In this document: positions 14,920 through 16,507 of the stretch, one piece after another
How positions within the stretch are numbered: position 1 is the first letter of the stretch
Layout: each line of letters starts with the position of its first letter
Assembly (NCBI GenBank): GCA_028279945.1
Contig: JANQMT010000098.1
Coordinates: forward strand, 1 to 16,507
From: JAKSCF01 sp028279945
GTDB lineage: Bacteria; Bacillota; Clostridia; Peptostreptococcales; JAAYPU01
DNA length: 16,507 nucleotides
Reading direction: 5' to 3'
Notes under the pieces: model-generated
The model's database searches: none
What the model was told of the DNA's origin: nothing
What the model saw: the letters and a program-made list of their open reading frames with translations, nothing else
Position numbers and translations under genes: made by a program

Positions 14920-15729
14920 ATGATTAAAAAAATAACATCAAAAGATAATTTTATAATTAAAAAGGTTCGACAACTCAAGACAAAAAAAGGCAGAGATAAA
15001 TACAATGAATTTTTAATAGAAGGATTTCATCTGGTAGAAGAGTGTATCAAAAATGATGCTGAAATCAATTTTATTGTCTATTGTGATGCTTTTATAATTC
15101 ATGCGTACAATGAAGAATTAATCAGTTTTTTGCATGAAAGAAATATTCATATCTATAATATTTCAGATCAATTGTTTAAATTAATCACGGATACGGAGAC
15201 ACCACAAGGTATTTTAGGAGTTGTAAAAAAACCAAGCTTTGATCTGCATCATATATTAAGGGAGCCTAAAAGTAACATATTGATTTTAGATAGGATTCAA
15301 GACCCGGGAAATATGGGTACTATTTTAAGAACGGCAGATGCATCAGGCATCAATAGTGTGATTGTTATAAAAGGGTCTGTTGACGTATATCTATCCAAAA
15401 CCATACGTGCAGCTGCAGGGTCTATTTTTCGTGTGCCCATTCTTTACATGGATGATCCCTTATCGGTTATATTTTTATTGAAGAAGTATAAAAAGAAAGC
15501 CATTGCCACTTCACCAAAAGCTGCATGTTTTTACTATGACTTGCCTTTAGCTGAAGATGTTGCTTTGATAATAGGCAATGAAGCCAACGGTGTTTGCGAG
15601 GAATTTCTGGAACAAGTCAATGATGTGGTGAAGATTCCTATGTTAAGAAATACTGAATCTCTTAATGCGTCTATAGCCGCATCCATTATCATGTATGAAA
15701 TGGTGAGACAGAAAATGATTACCCAATAG
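14920..15729 (+). CDS. TrmH/SpoU-family (SPOUT) RNA 2'-O-methyltransferase
   Basis: Predicted SAM-dependent ribose methyltransferase acting on rRNA or tRNA, with the SPOUT trefoil-knot fold; the exact target is unknown. It is 269 residues. Seen: an N-terminal substrate-binding domain at about 1-105 (TSKDNFIIKKVRQLKTKKGR, then FLIEGFHLVEE), then three SpoU motifs. Motif 1 is DRIQDPGNMGTILRTADASG at 124-143 with N131 and R137, motif 2 is IIGNEANGV at 217-225, and motif 3 is IPMLRNTESLNASIAASI at 239-256. The layout fits the RlmB/YsgA group of Bacillota, so 23S rRNA is the likeliest substrate by inference. GTG 14911 is in frame but sits in AGGTGAG (14909-14915), so ATG 14920 is preferred. It begins 39 bases after ktrA and is probably co-transcribed. 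Confidence 0.92.
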   Translation: MIKKITSKDNFIIKKVRQLKTKKGRDKYNEFLIEGFHLVEECIKNDAEINFIVYCDAFIIHAYNEELISFLHERNIHIYNISDQLFKLITDTETPQGILGVVKKPSFDLHHILREPKSNILILDRIQDPGNMGTILRTADASGINSVIVIKGSVDVYLSKTIRAAAGSIFRVPILYMDDPLSVIFLLKKYKKKAIATSPKAACFYYDLPLAEDVALIIGNEANGVCEEFLEQVNDVVKIPMLRNTESLNASIAASIIMYEMVRQKMITQ

Positions 15730-15745
15730 GCCATAGGATCTACTT

Positions 15746-15774
15746 TTGACAGAGCACAAACTTGATGATAAGAT
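15746..15774 (+). promoter_or_regulatory. padR promoter
   Basis: TTGACA (15746-15751) is a perfect -35, followed by a 17-base spacer and TAAGAT (15769-15774), which matches four of six consensus -10 bases. Transcription would begin near 15781. That is after the upstream ATG at 15775 and so supports ATG 15811 as the start of padR. Confidence 0.65.
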
Positions 15775-15810
15775 ATGATTGAAAAATATTTGAAGGACGT
15801 GATTTTTTTT

Positions 15811-16203
15811 ATGTCAAATATCAGACCAAGTCTAATATCAGACATGGACAAATGCTCCTGTAAAGGAAATAATTTAGATAAGCTTATACAACCAATTATT
15901 CTTACTCTTTTAAAAAAGGGAAAGCTGCATGGCTACAAAATTATCCAAGAATTAGAAGACAAAAGCTTGTTTTTGAATTCTACACCTGACAGTACAGGCG
16001 TTTATAGAACATTACACAGTTTAGAAAAACGAAAATTAGTAACCTCAGATTGGGATACACTTGGAGGCGGTGCCGCAAAGAAGATATATTGCCTAACAGA
16101 AGAAGGAAGTCAGTGTTTGGAGAATTGGATTGATACGCTGGAACAATATAATGAAATAATAAAAGTAATATTAAAAGATGCAAAAGCATTATATGAAAAA
16201 TAA
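15811..16203 (+). CDS. PadR-family transcriptional regulator with N-terminal Cys-X-Cys
   Basis: Predicted DNA-binding winged-helix regulator; its target is unknown. It is 130 residues from ATG 15811. Seen: LIQPIILTLLKKGKLHGYKIIQEL near 25-48, typical of the PadR first helix, then TGVYRTLHSLEKRKLV near 62-77 (recognition helix and start of wing), and the wing with AAKKIYCLTEEG near 88-99. A short C-terminal helix follows, as in small one-helix PadR proteins. Before the domain is C15-S-C17-K-G, a Cys pair that could bind metal or sense redox state; this is inference. The ATG at 15775 is in frame but lies between the -10 and the likely start of transcription and has no SD. AAGGACGTGA (15793-15802) serves ATG 15811. 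The leader has a run of eight T directly before the ATG. The gene appears to be a separate transcript. Confidence 0.85.
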   Translation: MSNIRPSLISDMDKCSCKGNNLDKLIQPIILTLLKKGKLHGYKIIQELEDKSLFLNSTPDSTGVYRTLHSLEKRKLVTSDWDTLGGGAAKKIYCLTEEGSQCLENWIDTLEQYNEIIKVILKDAKALYEK

Positions 16204-16290
16204 ATTGAAATTGAATACAGGCATATAATTATTCGTTAATGTATTAATTTGGAGAAAATTTGATGGCATATAAGCTATAAAAGTCTAACC

Positions 16291-16322
16291 GCAAACAACC
16301 GCCGTCCATGGCTTAAGTTTGC
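16291..16322 (+). other. Core hairpin A of the inverted-repeat element
   Basis: GCAAAC (16291-16296) pairs with GTTTGC (16317-16322). An inner GCC/GGC stem (16301-16303 with 16310-16312) closes a loop GTCCAT. The inner part includes the palindrome CCATGG. Confidence 0.6.
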
Positions 16323-16323
16323 T

Positions 16324-16342
16324 CACAGACGTCCTGTCTGTG
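16324..16342 (+). other. Core hairpin B of the inverted-repeat element
   Basis: CACAGAC (16324-16330) pairs perfectly with GTCTGTG (16336-16342) across a 5-base loop GTCCT. The loop begins with GTCC, as does the loop of hairpin A. Confidence 0.7.
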
Positions 16343-16418
16343 CACGACTTTTATAGCTTATCTACCACCTAAATTTTCTAACCAAATTAATACAACAAAC
16401 AAATAATTATACACGTAT

Positions 16419-16459
16419 AATCCAATTATCTTCTTAATTAAGAGGTAATTGGATTTTTT
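16419..16459 (+). terminator. Strong rho-independent terminator at the right end
   Basis: AATCCAATTA (16419-16428) pairs with TAATTGGATT (16446-16455). The stem continues, after one bulged base, through TCTT/AAGA (16432-16435 with 16440-16443) to an AATT loop. A run of six T (16454-16459) and then ATTTCC and six more T follow. It would end a + strand transcript of padR or of the structured element. Confidence 0.8.
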
Positions 16460-16507
16460 ATTTCCTTTTTTCAGTTATATAATAATTATGCACTGTGGAT
16501 TTGTTGT
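16460..16507. other. AT-rich right edge, nothing assignable
   Basis: After the terminator there are 48 AT-rich bases. A TATAAT at 16478-16483 could be the -10 of a gene beyond the window, but no proper -35 is present. I see no coding start. Confidence 0.3.

Larger units (their letters stand above)
16224..16411. repeat. Large inverted-repeat element with two-hairpin core (MITE-like or structured RNA)
   Basis: The left arm (16224-16285) and right arm (16346-16411) are imperfect inverted copies. Perfect blocks are TATAATTATT (16224-16233 with 16402-16411), GTATTAATTTGG (16241-16252 with 16382-16393), AGAAAATTT (16253-16261 with 16371-16379) and TAAGCTATAAAAGTC (16271-16285 with 16346-16360). 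Between the blocks are small mismatches and gaps of one or two bases. The 60-base core (16286-16345) has about 32 G/C, far above the AT-rich arms, and contains two more hairpins. No open reading frame of note lies within. By form it resembles a non-autonomous inverted-repeat element or a three-way-junction RNA; no family name can be assigned from sequence alone. It fills most of the 304-base gene-free stretch at the right end. Confidence 0.85.

Noticed and set aside
16291..16342. tRNA or CRISPR-like unit in the inverted-repeat core
   Set aside because: There is no acceptor stem with CCA, no T-loop or D-loop motifs, and no series of equal repeats and spacers.
16491..16502. DnaA-box-like TGTGGAT near the right edge
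   Set aside because: Only seven of nine bases match the reverse-complement box, and it is single, with no cluster of boxes in view.

Overview
The window is the 3' part of a division and cell wall (dcw) gene cluster from a low-GC, Gram-positive-type anaerobe, most likely class Clostridia (Bacillota). This rests on gene order, AT-rich DNA, strong AAGGAGG-type ribosome binding sites, frequent GTG/TTG starts, a MurE with the meso-diaminopimelate motif DNPR, and the Bacillota-specific set divIB/ftsQ - DUF881 - DUF881 - sbp. I cannot name the genus. All sixteen genes lie on the + strand, and I see no coding on the - strand.

Layout. Positions 76-7611 carry murE, murF, mraY, murD, ftsW (spoVE-like) and murG. 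These add D-Glu (MurD), meso-DAP (MurE) and D-Ala-D-Ala (MurF) to UDP-MurNAc peptides, load the product on the lipid carrier (MraY), complete lipid II (MurG) and polymerise it (FtsW). At 7712-8965 is murA, the committed step of the same pathway, in the place where Bacillus subtilis has murB. At 8990-11549 come ftsQ/divIB, two tandem paralogous DUF881 membrane proteins and the small basic protein Sbp. ftsZ (11630-12709) has its own extended -10 promoter and ends at a stem-loop terminator. No ftsA lies between sbp and ftsZ. The sporulation genes spoIIGA-sigE-sigG, which often follow ftsZ in Clostridia, are also absent.

After the terminator comes a potassium uptake pair, ktrB-ktrA (12830-14880), then a SPOUT/TrmH-family RNA methyltransferase (14920-15729). 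A PadR-family regulator with an N-terminal Cys-X-Cys follows (15811-16203) and has a consensus-like promoter. Start codons were re-chosen from ribosome binding sites for murF, murD, murG, the first DUF881 gene, ktrA, the methyltransferase and padR.

The most unusual part is the gene-free right end (16204-16507). It holds an imperfect inverted repeat of about 62-66 bases per arm. The repeat encloses a GC-richer 60-base core with two further hairpins whose loops both begin GTCC, predicting a cruciform or three-way-junction RNA. A strong rho-independent terminator follows within 8 bases. This looks like a MITE-like repeat or a structured non-coding RNA; I cannot match it to a named family. Smaller oddities are a two-codon AUG-CAG-UGA mini-ORF overlapping the murE start, an unclear ktrB start codon, and an exact 12-base tandem duplication inside the first DUF881 gene.
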